A DNA stretch of 11,826 nucleotides from Acidimicrobiia bacterium (GTDB lineage: Bacteria; Actinomycetota; Acidimicrobiia; Spongiisociales; ZC4RG35), in the NCBI GenBank assembly GCA_003230435.1, contig QIDW01000215.1, positions 1-11,826 on the forward strand, given 5' to 3'. How positions within the stretch are numbered: the first letter of the stretch is position 1; each line of letters begins with the position of its first letter. The notes beneath the pieces are model-generated. The model made no database searches and was not told the DNA's origin. It saw only the letters and a list, made by a program, of their open reading frames with translations. This document shows positions 1 to 6,939 of this stretch, piece after piece. Both the position numbers and the translations under genes were made by a program.

Positions 1-1622
1 GCACCGTCGTGGACCGCGTTGCCGGACATGTACAGCATCCGGGTGGCCGTGGTGGTACCCGCCCGAGGGGTTCTTGCGGAGTCACCGAAGTGGATCGATA
101 TGCGCTCGGGATCGATACCGAGCACCTCGGAAGAGATCTGCGTGAGGGCAGAAGCCTGACCCGCCCCGATGTCCTGGATGCCGATCCGCACCACGACGCT
201 GCCATCGTGCTCAAAGCCGATCCAGGCCGACGCTGTGTCGTTCAACCAGACCAGACGGCCATACGATTGCATGTTGGATGCGATGCCACGTCCGACTCGA
301 GCCTCAGGGTGGGATGGTTCGGGCGGATCGCCGGCCGCCTCCTGAACAGCGTCAATCGTCTCGGCCAGCAGGACCTCGGTCAGCAGTCGTTGGCCCACCG
401 GGAGCACGTCTCCCTTGGAGAGGGCGTTGCGCTTTCGGAGTTCACCAGGCTCGACTCCAAGCGCCTTCGCCAGTTTGTCCATCTGCGATTCGTAGGCGAA
501 CACCACCTGCATGCCCCCGAATCCCCGGAACGCCGAGCAAGGCGGGTTGTTTGTGTAGACCGCTCGCGACCGCAATCGCACGTTCTGGGTCTTGTACGGT
601 CCCGTCGCCATAACCGAGGAATACAGGAGTACGAGGGAGCCCAGGAAGGCGTATGCCCCGGAGTCTGCGGTGATGTCGATGTCCTGAGCGATCACTTCGC
701 CGTCGGCAGTCGCCGCCGTCCGGTACCGCATGAGCATCGGATGTCGTTTGGCGCGTGCGACCAATGACTCCTGTCGGGTCCAGACCATCCTCACCGGTCG
801 CTTGAGGTGATACACCACGAGCCCGAGATATGGCTCTACGGTCATGTCCTCCTTGCCGCCGAACCCTCCCCCTACGTAGGGGGCAAGCACCCGAACCTTG
901 GAGTGGGGCAGGTCGAGCACCTTCGCCACGGCGCGGAAGTGCTCCACAACCTGGGTGGCAGCCTTGATCGTGATCACACCTTCGTCATCGAGGTAGGCAG
1001 TCCCTGCCTCAGGTTCGAGATAGGCGTGGTCGACGAACTGGGTGTAATACTCGCCCTCGACGACGACGTCGGCGCGTTCAATGGCTGCCTCGACATCACC
1101 CCGATCAACCGACCACTCGGCTAAGAGGTTGCCTCCATCGTGAACCTTCGGAGCATCGTGATCGAGGGCACGCTCGAGGTCGTAGACACCGGGGAGCGGT
1201 TCGTAGTCGATCTCGACGGCCTGTTCGGCGACGGCGAAAACGTCCTCGGATTCTGCCACGATGAGCGCTATTGGTTCACCCGCAAAGCGCACACGCTCGG
1301 TGGCGAGAATCTGGGTGCTCGCCTTGAGTGTCGAAACCTCGGTCTCTTGACCCGGAACGTCGACCCACACCTCGTTGTTGGGCACATCCTCCCCGAAGAA
1401 AACGGCGACTACACCCGGAATCTCCAGGGCATCACGCCTGGTCAGCGCAGCGTGGGAAACCACCGAGCGAACTAGCTTTGCGTGGAGCAGCCCCTGTGGT
1501 GGGACGTCGGCGGAGTAGCGGGTAGTCCCCGCGAGCTTCTCTTCGGCATCATGCCGGCGGATCGGCTGGTTGACGATGCGTAGTTCGTCCGCCTTGGACG
1601 TGCGAACCTCGTCCGATGTCAC
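1..1622 (-). CDS. Xanthine dehydrogenase-family molybdopterin-binding (large) subunit, 3' truncated by window edge
   Basis: Catalytic subunit of a cytoplasmic molybdenum hydroxylase, which inserts a water-derived oxygen into a C-H bond and passes electrons to the [2Fe-2S] and FAD subunits encoded just upstream. The minus strand reads open for 540 codons from GTG 1622. The family is usually 750-800 residues, so roughly the last 220-240 residues are missing, including the catalytic C-terminal Glu. Visible motifs are Gln224 in AATQ, the loop GGGFGGKE at 251-258 and AFRGFGG around Arg366. These match bovine XDH Gln767, Glu802 and Arg912. The residue matching purine-binding Arg880 is Tyr334. The start is set by the GTGA overlap with the small-subunit stop and an AGGGAG ribosome site eight bases upstream. 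The CO dehydrogenase loop (CSFR) is absent. The family is clear; the substrate is not. Confidence 0.93.
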   Translation of the reverse strand, partial: MTSDEVRTSKADELRIVNQPIRRHDAEEKLAGTTRYSADVPPQGLLHAKLVRSVVSHAALTRRDALEIPGVVAVFFGEDVPNNEVWVDVPGQETEVSTLKASTQILATERVRFAGEPIALIVAESEDVFAVAEQAVEIDYEPLPGVYDLERALDHDAPKVHDGGNLLAEWSVDRGDVEAAIERADVVVEGEYYTQFVDHAYLEPEAGTAYLDDEGVITIKAATQVVEHFRAVAKVLDLPHSKVRVLAPYVGGGFGGKEDMTVEPYLGLVVYHLKRPVRMVWTRQESLVARAKRHPMLMRYRTAATADGEVIAQDIDITADSGAYAFLGSLVLLYSSVMATGPYKTQNVRLRSRAVYTNNPPCSAFRGFGGMQVVFAYESQMDKLAKALGVEPGELRKRNALSKGDVLPVGQRLLTEVLLAETIDAVQEAAGDPPEPSHPEARVGRGIASNMQSYGRLVWLNDTASAWIGFEHDGSVVVRIGIQDIGAGQASALTQISSEVLGIDPERISIHFGDSARTPRAGTTTATRMLYMSGNAVHDG

Positions 1623-2101
1623 GAGTCGCTCCCTGCTGTCTCGGGGACGAGCGAAACAATGGCCTCCACGATCGCCTGGTAGCCGGTGCACCGGCATAGG
1701 TTGCCTTGAATTGCGTGCCTGATCTGGGCTCGATCGAGGGCCTCGCCCGAGCTCAGGAGCTCATGCGCAGCCAACACCATGCCCGGAGTGCAGAATCCAC
1801 ATTGGGAGGCACCATGGTCGACGAAAGCTTCCTGGATCGGTCCGAGCTCACCGTCGACTCCGAGGCCCACCAAGGTTGTGACGTTCTTCCCGGCAACCTG
1901 TGCAGCAAGCACGATGCAGCTGCTGGCCGCTGCCCCGTCGACCAGGACGGTGCACGTGCCGCAGACCCCTTCGCCGCATCCGTACTTGACGTCGAACACG
2001 GAAGCGGCGTCCCGTAACCACCGAAGGAGGCTGTAGTGAGCCGGCGCGGCGCGGGTCACATCCCGCCCGTTGATGTTCAATGTCAGCGTGATCTCGGTCA
2101 T
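1619..2101 (-). CDS. [2Fe-2S] iron-sulfur (small) subunit of the molybdenum hydroxylase
   Basis: Electron-transfer subunit, 160 residues, the usual length for CoxS/XdhC-type small subunits. The N-terminal plant-ferredoxin-like domain has cysteines 42, 47, 50 and 62 (CGEGVCGTC then SSC). The C-terminal helical domain has Cys101 and Cys104 (QCGFCTPGM) and Cys136 and Cys138 (NLCRCTGY). All eight ligands for the two clusters are present, so the protein should be functional. It relays electrons from the molybdenum site to FAD. ATG 2101 overlaps the FAD-subunit stop as ATGA, and its own TGA overlaps the GTG of the large subunit, indicating translational coupling. The Shine-Dalgarno sequence is weak (AGAAG about ten bases upstream), consistent with coupling. 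The medium-small-large gene order resembles cox operons. Confidence 0.96.
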   Translation of the reverse strand: MTEITLTLNINGRDVTRAAPAHYSLLRWLRDAASVFDVKYGCGEGVCGTCTVLVDGAAASSCIVLAAQVAGKNVTTLVGLGVDGELGPIQEAFVDHGASQCGFCTPGMVLAAHELLSSGEALDRAQIRHAIQGNLCRCTGYQAIVEAIVSLVPETAGSDS

Positions 2102-2970
2102 GACCGGTTGTCTTCTCGACTTCTTTCGAATGCATCCACGATTGCGCGAGTTGTCATGACGCCGGCAATGTGGGCACGGTACTCACTGCTTTCGAGACCC
2201 TCCATCACATAGTCGACCTCGGTGGTGACGAGGCTCTCGATCTCCCCAAGCTGGTCGACAGAACGTCCGGTGGCAGCCTCCTCGAAGGAGGCACACCGGA
2301 CCGGACCGCCTCCCACGCCGGTTATTCCCACTTGCACTTCAGCGAGCTCGTTTCCCTCGAATCGGGCAATCACCGCTGCCGCGGCCACAGCGAAATCACC
2401 TGGCCGGTAGGAAAACTCCCGGAATCCCCAACGCCAGTCGGAGGCCAAAGTCGGCACTTCGACGGCCGTCAAGACTTCGCCTTCTCTGATCGATGTCTCG
2501 AACGAACCGACCCCGAAATCCTCTGCCTTCACTTTGCGGCGCGAGACGCCATCGGTCAGCTCATAGTTGGCGTCGAGCACCACCATGACCAACGGGAGCT
2601 CGGCTGCGGGGTCGTTGTGAACGATCGAACCGCCAACTGTGCCTATGTTGCGCACGCGGGTATTCCCCACATGGCCAATCGCGTCCGCGAGCAGAGGCTG
2701 ACGAGAGCGGACCGTGTCATCGAGCTCAACGGATCGTTGCCGCGTCATCGCACCAATAACAAGCGCATCACCAGACACCTCGATATCAGAGAGTCGGGGA
2801 ATCGATCCGATGTCTATGAGGATGTCCGGTTCGTAGAGACCCAGGTTCAACATGGGCAACAGGCTTTGACCTCCTGCCAGGATTCGTGCTCCGGGACCAT
2901 GTGCCCGAAGGAGCTCCAACGCCTCGCCGATGTCGCCGGCTCGCTCGTACTCGAAGGGCTTCACGTACAA
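2098..2970 (-). CDS. FAD-binding (medium) subunit of the molybdenum hydroxylase
   Basis: CoxM/XdhB-like flavoprotein of 290 residues, normal for the family. It accepts electrons from the [2Fe-2S] subunit and reduces the terminal acceptor. The N-terminal FAD domain shows AGGQSLLP at 32-39, and the second flavin loop RNIGTVGGS at 107-115 is followed by HNDPAAELP. The rest, with GITGVGGGPVR near residue 215, fits the CO dehydrogenase flavoprotein C-terminal domain. The start is uncertain. TTG 2970 lies three bases after the aminotransferase stop and ten bases after AAGGGA. GTG 2964 would give MKPFEYERA, closer to the common family N-terminus, but has no ribosome site at normal spacing. The gene is third in the operon. 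Confidence 0.94.
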   Translation of the reverse strand: MYVKPFEYERAGDIGEALELLRAHGPGARILAGGQSLLPMLNLGLYEPDILIDIGSIPRLSDIEVSGDALVIGAMTRQRSVELDDTVRSRQPLLADAIGHVGNTRVRNIGTVGGSIVHNDPAAELPLVMVVLDANYELTDGVSRRKVKAEDFGVGSFETSIREGEVLTAVEVPTLASDWRWGFREFSYRPGDFAVAAAAVIARFEGNELAEVQVGITGVGGGPVRCASFEEAATGRSVDQLGEIESLVTTEVDYVMEGLESSEYRAHIAGVMTTRAIVDAFERSREDNRS

Positions 2971-2973
2971 CGG

Positions 2974-4230
2974 TCAGCCGTCCCTTGCTGCTTCCTGGAG
3001 GGCCTTTTCGAGTCTTGTCCGAAGCTCGTCGAGTCCCGCTCGGTCGATGACCAAAGGTGGCGATACATGAATCGCCCCGGTCGCCAGTGATCGTGTCATC
3101 ACACCATGTCCACGAGCCGCACTGACCACCTGCGAGGGCAGCGCCGGGTTCTGCTTTATCCGGTGCGGGTCGAGCTGCACCGCGGCGAGCACCCCCGTCC
3201 CCGAACGGACCTCGGAAACCAGCTCATGCGCTGCAAGAGGGTCGAGGGCTTCGGCGACATCCGTCTCGAGCTTCAGAGCTTTCGAATTCAGCTGTTCATC
3301 CTCCATTATGTCGAGGTTCGCCAGCGCAGCTGCGGCGACTGTGGCGTGACCCGAATAGGTGTACCCGTGCCTCCACATGCCCGCGTCACCCTCCCAGAAC
3401 GGGGCGGCGATCTCGGGAGCGACGATAACTGCGCCAAGGGGGAGGTACCCAGACGTGATGCCTTTGGCGCAAACCACGAGGTCGGGCTCGAGGCTGAAAC
3501 GCGTGCTGGCGAACCAGTCTCCGACCCTGCCGAAGCCTGTCACCACTTCGTCGGCCACAAGCAATATTCCTCGTTCGCTGCACGCCTGCCGCAGGTCCTT
3601 GAGATACCCGTCGGGAGGAGTGAAGACGCCACCGGCGCCAATGATCGGCTCACAGAAGATGGCCGCTACCCGTTCTGCGCCATAGTCATCGACAGTGTCG
3701 ATGAAACCATCGACCGAGTCCCACGGAACCTGCAGCACGTCCTTGAGTACCAGCGACTGGCCGGCGTTGTTGGCGGGGATGCCGGCGAGACTGGTGCCTG
3801 CGATATGCATTCCGTGATAGGCGTGGTGACGCACCACGAGCGTGCGACGGTCGGGCTGGCCGGTGACGGCAAAGTACCGCTCGACGAGCTTGGTTGCCGT
3901 ATCGATCGAGTCCGACCCGCCCGACGTGAAGAACACCTTCGAGCCAGGGAGGGGCGCAATCGATGCCAGACGATCGGCCAACTCGAGAACCGGTGCGTTG
4001 GCTAGGTCACCAAAGGTCGAATACGCCGGTAGCCGGCGCATCTGCTTCATCGCCGCCTCGACAATCGACGATCTGCCGTACCCGACATTGCAGTACCACA
4101 GGCTCGCCGTGGCGTCGATGTACTCCTTGCCCGCCGCGTCGTAGACGTGGTACCCGTCACCCCGGTCGATGACCAACTCGGCCGTTGGGACGCTCGCCAT
4201 GTCCGCAAATGGATGCCAGAACGCTCCCAT
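2974..4230 (-). CDS. Class III PLP-dependent aminotransferase (omega-amino acid:pyruvate type)
   Basis: Cytoplasmic fold-type I aminotransferase of 418 residues, slightly short of the usual 430-460. These enzymes move an amino group, often a terminal one, from an amine or omega-amino acid to pyruvate or another keto acid, leaving an aldehyde or keto acid. Visible motifs are the phosphate-binding TSGGSDSIDTATKL at 102-115, the ring-stacking segment HHAYHGM at 135-141, Asp227 in ADEVVTGFGR for the pyridine nitrogen, and the Schiff-base Lys256 in CAKGITSGYLPLGA. TYSGHA follows. All catalytic residues are present. The ATG 4230 start has a purine-rich AAGGAAGAG upstream. It sits 19 bases after the DUF6282-like gene and 3 bases before the FAD-subunit gene, so it should act in the same pathway. 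The amino donor cannot be read from sequence. Confidence 0.93.
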   Translation of the reverse strand: MGAFWHPFADMASVPTAELVIDRGDGYHVYDAAGKEYIDATASLWYCNVGYGRSSIVEAAMKQMRRLPAYSTFGDLANAPVLELADRLASIAPLPGSKVFFTSGGSDSIDTATKLVERYFAVTGQPDRRTLVVRHHAYHGMHIAGTSLAGIPANNAGQSLVLKDVLQVPWDSVDGFIDTVDDYGAERVAAIFCEPIIGAGGVFTPPDGYLKDLRQACSERGILLVADEVVTGFGRVGDWFASTRFSLEPDLVVCAKGITSGYLPLGAVIVAPEIAAPFWEGDAGMWRHGYTYSGHATVAAAALANLDIMEDEQLNSKALKLETDVAEALDPLAAHELVSEVRSGTGVLAAVQLDPHRIKQNPALPSQVVSAARGHGVMTRSLATGAIHVSPPLVIDRAGLDELRTRLEKALQEAARDG

Positions 4231-4249
4231 GTCTCTCTTCCTTCAGGAT

Positions 4250-5131
4250 CTACTCGAGGCCGAGCACCGTTGCCGGATTTCCCTTCGTCATCTTCTCGAG
4301 GTATTCGTATTTGACACCTCTCGCGAGAAGGGAAGCCAGGAGCATGCGCAACCCCTCTGGGTGGGAAGGTCCACCGAGCTGACCCAGGTCGGATCCGAAC
4401 ACCAGTCGGTCCCCACCGAACTCGTTGATCCACGATGCCAGCTCGTCGGGATCCTGGTCCATGAAGTCCAATGAAACACATGAGCTGGCGACGTACTCCA
4501 GGTAGGCACCCTTTGTTATCAGCTCCCGCTGTACTTCGAGGTCGAGCTTGCAGAGCGCCCAATTGGCATGCGTCACCAGGAACTTGACATCGCCGTGTTT
4601 CAGGACTGCGTCCTGGAGCTTGCGTATCTCCCGCAGATGAAGGTGCCCTGTAGCCAGAGCGACATCATGTTGCGCGATAAGTTCGACTATGGAGAGGACC
4701 TCGGGCTTGAGGTTGCCATCCGGGTCCAAGACCGTCACTCCCTCACCAGGGAGCTGGGGCTGCGTCCTCCCAAGGGCTGGATAGTCGGGCATGTCGTAAT
4801 ACTCGGCATGCCATTCGCTGTGGTTCGACGGCATCCAGATGACCTTCGCGCCATAGTGGATGGCAGACTCGACGACGTAGGGGTTGAGACCACCCACGGA
4901 ACGATTCAGGACGAGGGCCCCGAACGGCTCAACACTCGGGAACATTCTGGAGATGTAGTAGGCCCTGCCGGTCGTCGAGCTGTCGTGGTCCTTGAGCACA
5001 AAACCCCGCATTTTGTACGCCGCGGCACCCTCGGCGAGATCAGCGTCGTCGTAGGGACGCGGAAACAGTGCAGGCGCGGTGTGTGCATGCATGTCGATTG
5101 CGCCGTCGAGAAGGGCAAGATCCTCCCGCAT
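4250..5131 (-). CDS. Amidohydrolase-like TIM-barrel protein, DUF6282 family
   Basis: A 293-residue protein resembling DUF6282 members, which belong to the metal-dependent amidohydrolase fold; no defined reaction is known to me. Candidate metal or catalytic residues are the N-terminal HxH (His15, His17, in DMHAHTAP), Lys47 and His49 in VLKDHDS, GHLH at 162-165, THAN at 187-190 and Asp248 in FGSDLGQ near the C-terminus. This order matches the strand 1, 4, 5, 6 and 8 metal sites of the superfamily. There is no signal peptide. The start is well supported: AAAGGAG lies six bases before ATG 5131. As first gene of the operon it may hydrolyse a ring, amide or lactone made or used by the hydroxylase and aminotransferase, which is inference. 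Family assignment is from memory of motifs. Confidence 0.82.
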   Translation of the reverse strand: MREDLALLDGAIDMHAHTAPALFPRPYDDADLAEGAAAYKMRGFVLKDHDSSTTGRAYYISRMFPSVEPFGALVLNRSVGGLNPYVVESAIHYGAKVIWMPSNHSEWHAEYYDMPDYPALGRTQPQLPGEGVTVLDPDGNLKPEVLSIVELIAQHDVALATGHLHLREIRKLQDAVLKHGDVKFLVTHANWALCKLDLEVQRELITKGAYLEYVASSCVSLDFMDQDPDELASWINEFGGDRLVFGSDLGQLGGPSHPEGLRMLLASLLARGVKYEYLEKMTKGNPATVLGLE

Positions 5132-5305
5132 TCGTTGCTCCTTTCACCGACAGACCGAGCACGGTATGCGCCGAGTGGCACACGACGACCCTAGTGGTGC
5201 ACACAACTCCTCGCAAACAATACGGCCTTTGTACCGATATAGGAGTATCAAGAACTCACAGAAGCCGAATTAGCAGGTGCCGGGGCGCTGGCCCAGTTCA
5301 AACCC
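5132..5305. other. Intergenic region between the DUF2652-SRPBCC gene and the operon
   Basis: A 174-base gap with no credible reading frame. It contains the operon's ribosome site (5138-5144), the candidate promoter and the direct repeats described separately. Just downstream of the DUF2652-SRPBCC stop on the minus strand there is only a short GGGC/GCCC hairpin (around 5283-5294) with no T run, so read-through from that gene into the operon cannot be excluded. Confidence 0.5.
5188..5216 (-). promoter_or_regulatory. Candidate promoter of the molybdenum hydroxylase operon
   Basis: On the minus strand, TTGCGA (plus 5211-5216) is separated by exactly 17 bases from TAGGGT (plus 5188-5193), a TAnnnT -10 box as common in actinobacteria. 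A start near 5181 would give a leader of about 50 bases before the ATG at 5131. The spacer and flank hold two imperfect direct repeats, GTGGCACACGAC (5175-5186) and GTGGTGCACACAAC (5194-5207), placed where an operator would sit. This is pattern matching only. Confidence 0.4.
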
Positions 5306-6472
5306 TCACGCGGAGTGCAACGCCTCTACCGCGGCCAAAGCGACTGCCTGGTCGTCAACCATGTTCTCATCGTGGTCCAAGATCCGGCCCGCGACGACGT
5401 CGTCCTCCATCAACTGCCTGAGCTTGCGCATGCCCTTACGGGCAGATCGCCTTTCGAACAGAAGGACGATGAGCATACCGACGATGCGATCCACCACTGG
5501 TCCCCGCAGAGGGAAATAGGTCATCGTCACCCGGGTGCCTTTGTCGGTGGGCTCGAGGTCGAACGTAGCCATGAAACGAAGCCTTCGGGTCGGGGCGTTG
5601 TCGGTGACGATCCTGGTGAAGGGCTGCCACTCCAAAACGGTGTTGGTGGAGACGGAGTTTCCGCCGTGGAAGCATTCATACACGGTCCCCGGTCCGACTC
5701 GGCCATTCCTGCGTTGGTGAGTCACCTGTCTCTTCGCGTTGCTGTAAATGGCGCGGTACTCGGGATTGGTCAGATAGCCCCATACCACCTCGGGCGGGAG
5801 TGGGTACTCCTCGACAAAACGCATCCCTTTCTCTTCGTCAAGAGTCAACCCGGATTCGGCCCTCTGCTTCTCCCAGATCGGCATCATGTCCACCAGCCAC
5901 CCTTGCACCTTGCCGACATCCAGCTCGTCCTCATATGAAGTCAGCTCATCTCGGAAACCATCGACCCCAAGATGATTGATAGCGTCATCGGTGTAGAGGG
6001 TGTAGGCCCGAAACCCGGTCTCTTCTGGAATCCGGTTCTTCATCAACCGGTGGATGAGGTTGACGTCTGAGCCAACGAGCTCCTCACGGCCTCGGAGTTC
6101 TTGGACAACGAACTCACCGTGATGGACGAAGAACTTGAGGTCGAGTGTGTTTATGTTGGCGCAGGCGTTGCACTCGCAGGTGGTGTTCATCACCATCAGA
6201 TCGATCGCCCGTTTAAAGGCGACGTAGGTCTGCTCGATCATCTCGACAAACGCCTGACCCTCGAACCGATCTGAGTCGATCGTGTAGCTGAGAACCGCGT
6301 CTCCCTCCAGGCCCGACAGCACCAGAGGAGGTTTTGTGTGGTCGATCATGAGGCCGAGCAGTGTCTTCAGGACGTCCTGGGCGTGCTCCAGCTCGGAGTG
6401 AGACAGGTATGCGGTGTACCCGGTGATGTCCGCTACAACGAGAAAGCCTTGGCTAGCTGAACGGGTTGACAT
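5306..6472 (-). CDS. DUF2652 (adenylate-cyclase-like fold) protein with C-terminal SRPBCC domain
   Basis: A 388-residue soluble two-domain protein. Residues 1-200 resemble DUF2652, related to class III nucleotide cyclases. ADITGYT carries Asp15, GDAVLSY carries Asp58, and GSDVNLIHR carries Asn138 and Arg142, matching the two metal Asp and the Asn/Arg pair of cyclases. The base-recognising Lys is replaced (Gly54 by alignment) and Glu131 sits where Asp selects adenine. CECNAC (Cys99, 101, 104) before LDLKFFVHHGE is a typical DUF2652 feature. Residues about 215-350 (EEYPLPPEVVWGYLTNPE onward) look like an SRPBCC/polyketide-cyclase ligand pocket. The role is unknown; cyclase activity is doubtful. 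ATG 6472 is preferred over TTG 6481. Neither has a Shine-Dalgarno sequence, but a TAGTGT box lies nine bases before the ATG, suggesting a leaderless mRNA. Confidence 0.85.
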   Translation of the reverse strand: MSTRSASQGFLVVADITGYTAYLSHSELEHAQDVLKTLLGLMIDHTKPPLVLSGLEGDAVLSYTIDSDRFEGQAFVEMIEQTYVAFKRAIDLMVMNTTCECNACANINTLDLKFFVHHGEFVVQELRGREELVGSDVNLIHRLMKNRIPEETGFRAYTLYTDDAINHLGVDGFRDELTSYEDELDVGKVQGWLVDMMPIWEKQRAESGLTLDEEKGMRFVEEYPLPPEVVWGYLTNPEYRAIYSNAKRQVTHQRRNGRVGPGTVYECFHGGNSVSTNTVLEWQPFTRIVTDNAPTRRLRFMATFDLEPTDKGTRVTMTYFPLRGPVVDRIVGMLIVLLFERRSARKGMRKLRQLMEDDVVAGRILDHDENMVDDQAVALAAVEALHSA

Positions 6473-6481
6473 GCCGACCAA

Positions 6482-6487
6482 ACACTA
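6482..6487 (-). promoter_or_regulatory. Possible -10 box for leaderless transcription of the DUF2652-SRPBCC gene
   Basis: TAGTGT on the minus strand ends nine bases before ATG 6472. This spacing would place the transcript start at or next to the A of the ATG. It fits the missing ribosome site. No good -35 box is seen, so this is weak. Confidence 0.25.
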
Positions 6488-6489
6488 CG

Positions 6490-6741
6490 GATCTAGGTGA
6501 CGGCCTGCAGGACATCGTTCCGCAAGTCGCTCGGTTGGTCCGGTCAGTGATCGCGTTCGACCCTATCCGCACGTTGGATCCCGCCCTGCTCCTACGGTCG
6601 CTCGAGGTATACGTCACCCACCGGATCGACTTCGCCGAGGCATACATGGTGGCGTCCGCCGAGTCCGCCGACGTAGGCGCCATAGCCTCCTTCGACCGCA
6701 GCATCGACCGAGTACCAACCGTCAACCGAATAGAACCCTGA
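6490..6741 (+). pseudogene. 5'-truncated PIN-domain (VapC-like) gene remnant
   Basis: The open plus-strand frame ending at TGA 6739-6741 encodes the C-terminal half of a PIN-domain ribonuclease. RSLEVYVTHRIDFAEAY is followed by VGAIASFDRSIDRVPTV and the short tail NRIEP. The DFAEAY acidic motif and the SFDR/VPTV ending are typical of the VapC-like toxin side of type II toxin-antitoxin pairs. About 80 residues remain of the usual 130 or so. The N-terminal half, with the first catalytic Asp (VDTN motif), is absent: the frame meets a TAG at 6454-6456 and then lies antisense inside the intact DUF2652-SRPBCC gene. No ribosome site precedes it and no antitoxin is nearby. It is best read as a dead fragment left by a deletion or rearrangement. 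Confidence 0.75.
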
Positions 6742-6939
6742 CCATCCACCCATAGCCGGGAAACTAGTGGCAGTAGCGGAGCGACGGGCTACGACAATCG
6801 AAACGCAAAGCCACTGCCCTCACCGCCCTATGGAACGATAGAACGCTCCCAAAAGGTGGAGGGACGGGAAATCTCTCCGCCAGGCGGGGACTCGAATCCG
6901 CCCATGGAGGAGTGGCCGCGTCGAGGGCATGGGAAGCGT
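6742..6939. other. Non-coding stretch between convergent PIN remnant and response regulator
   Basis: No credible gene in 198 bases. It holds several inverted repeats. GTAGC/GCTAC lies at 6773-6777 and 6788-6792. CCGCC-A-GGCGG lies at 6877-6887, and the same GGCGG arm (6883-6887) can pair instead with CCGCC at 6898-6902. The latter lies 3' of the response regulator gene on the minus strand and may act as its terminator, though no T run follows. The minus strand here also reads like tRNA 3' halves (GATTCGAGTCCCCGCC and CCTCCACC) but cannot fold as a tRNA. Confidence 0.4.

Noticed and set aside
9..767. Long plus-strand reading frame over the start of the window
   Set aside because: It is antisense to the well-conserved large subunit, and its own protein (Arg/His-rich, no motif) resembles nothing.
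1..1622. Aerobic carbon monoxide dehydrogenase (coxL) for the large subunit, suggested by the medium-small-large gene order
   Set aside because: The form I active-site loop AYRCSFR is absent. The protein has CSAFRGFGG, with an extra residue between Ser and Phe-Arg, and the GGGFGGKE loop of the xanthine dehydrogenase branch.
2170..4005. Plus-strand frames of about 300 codons opposite the FAD subunit and aminotransferase genes
   Set aside because: These are shadows of GC-rich coding DNA; the minus-strand proteins carry complete catalytic motifs.
6855..6930. A complete tRNA gene on the minus strand ending near CCTCCACC
   Set aside because: No matching 5' acceptor strand, no 7-base T-loop with a 5-bp stem, and no anticodon arm can be drawn.
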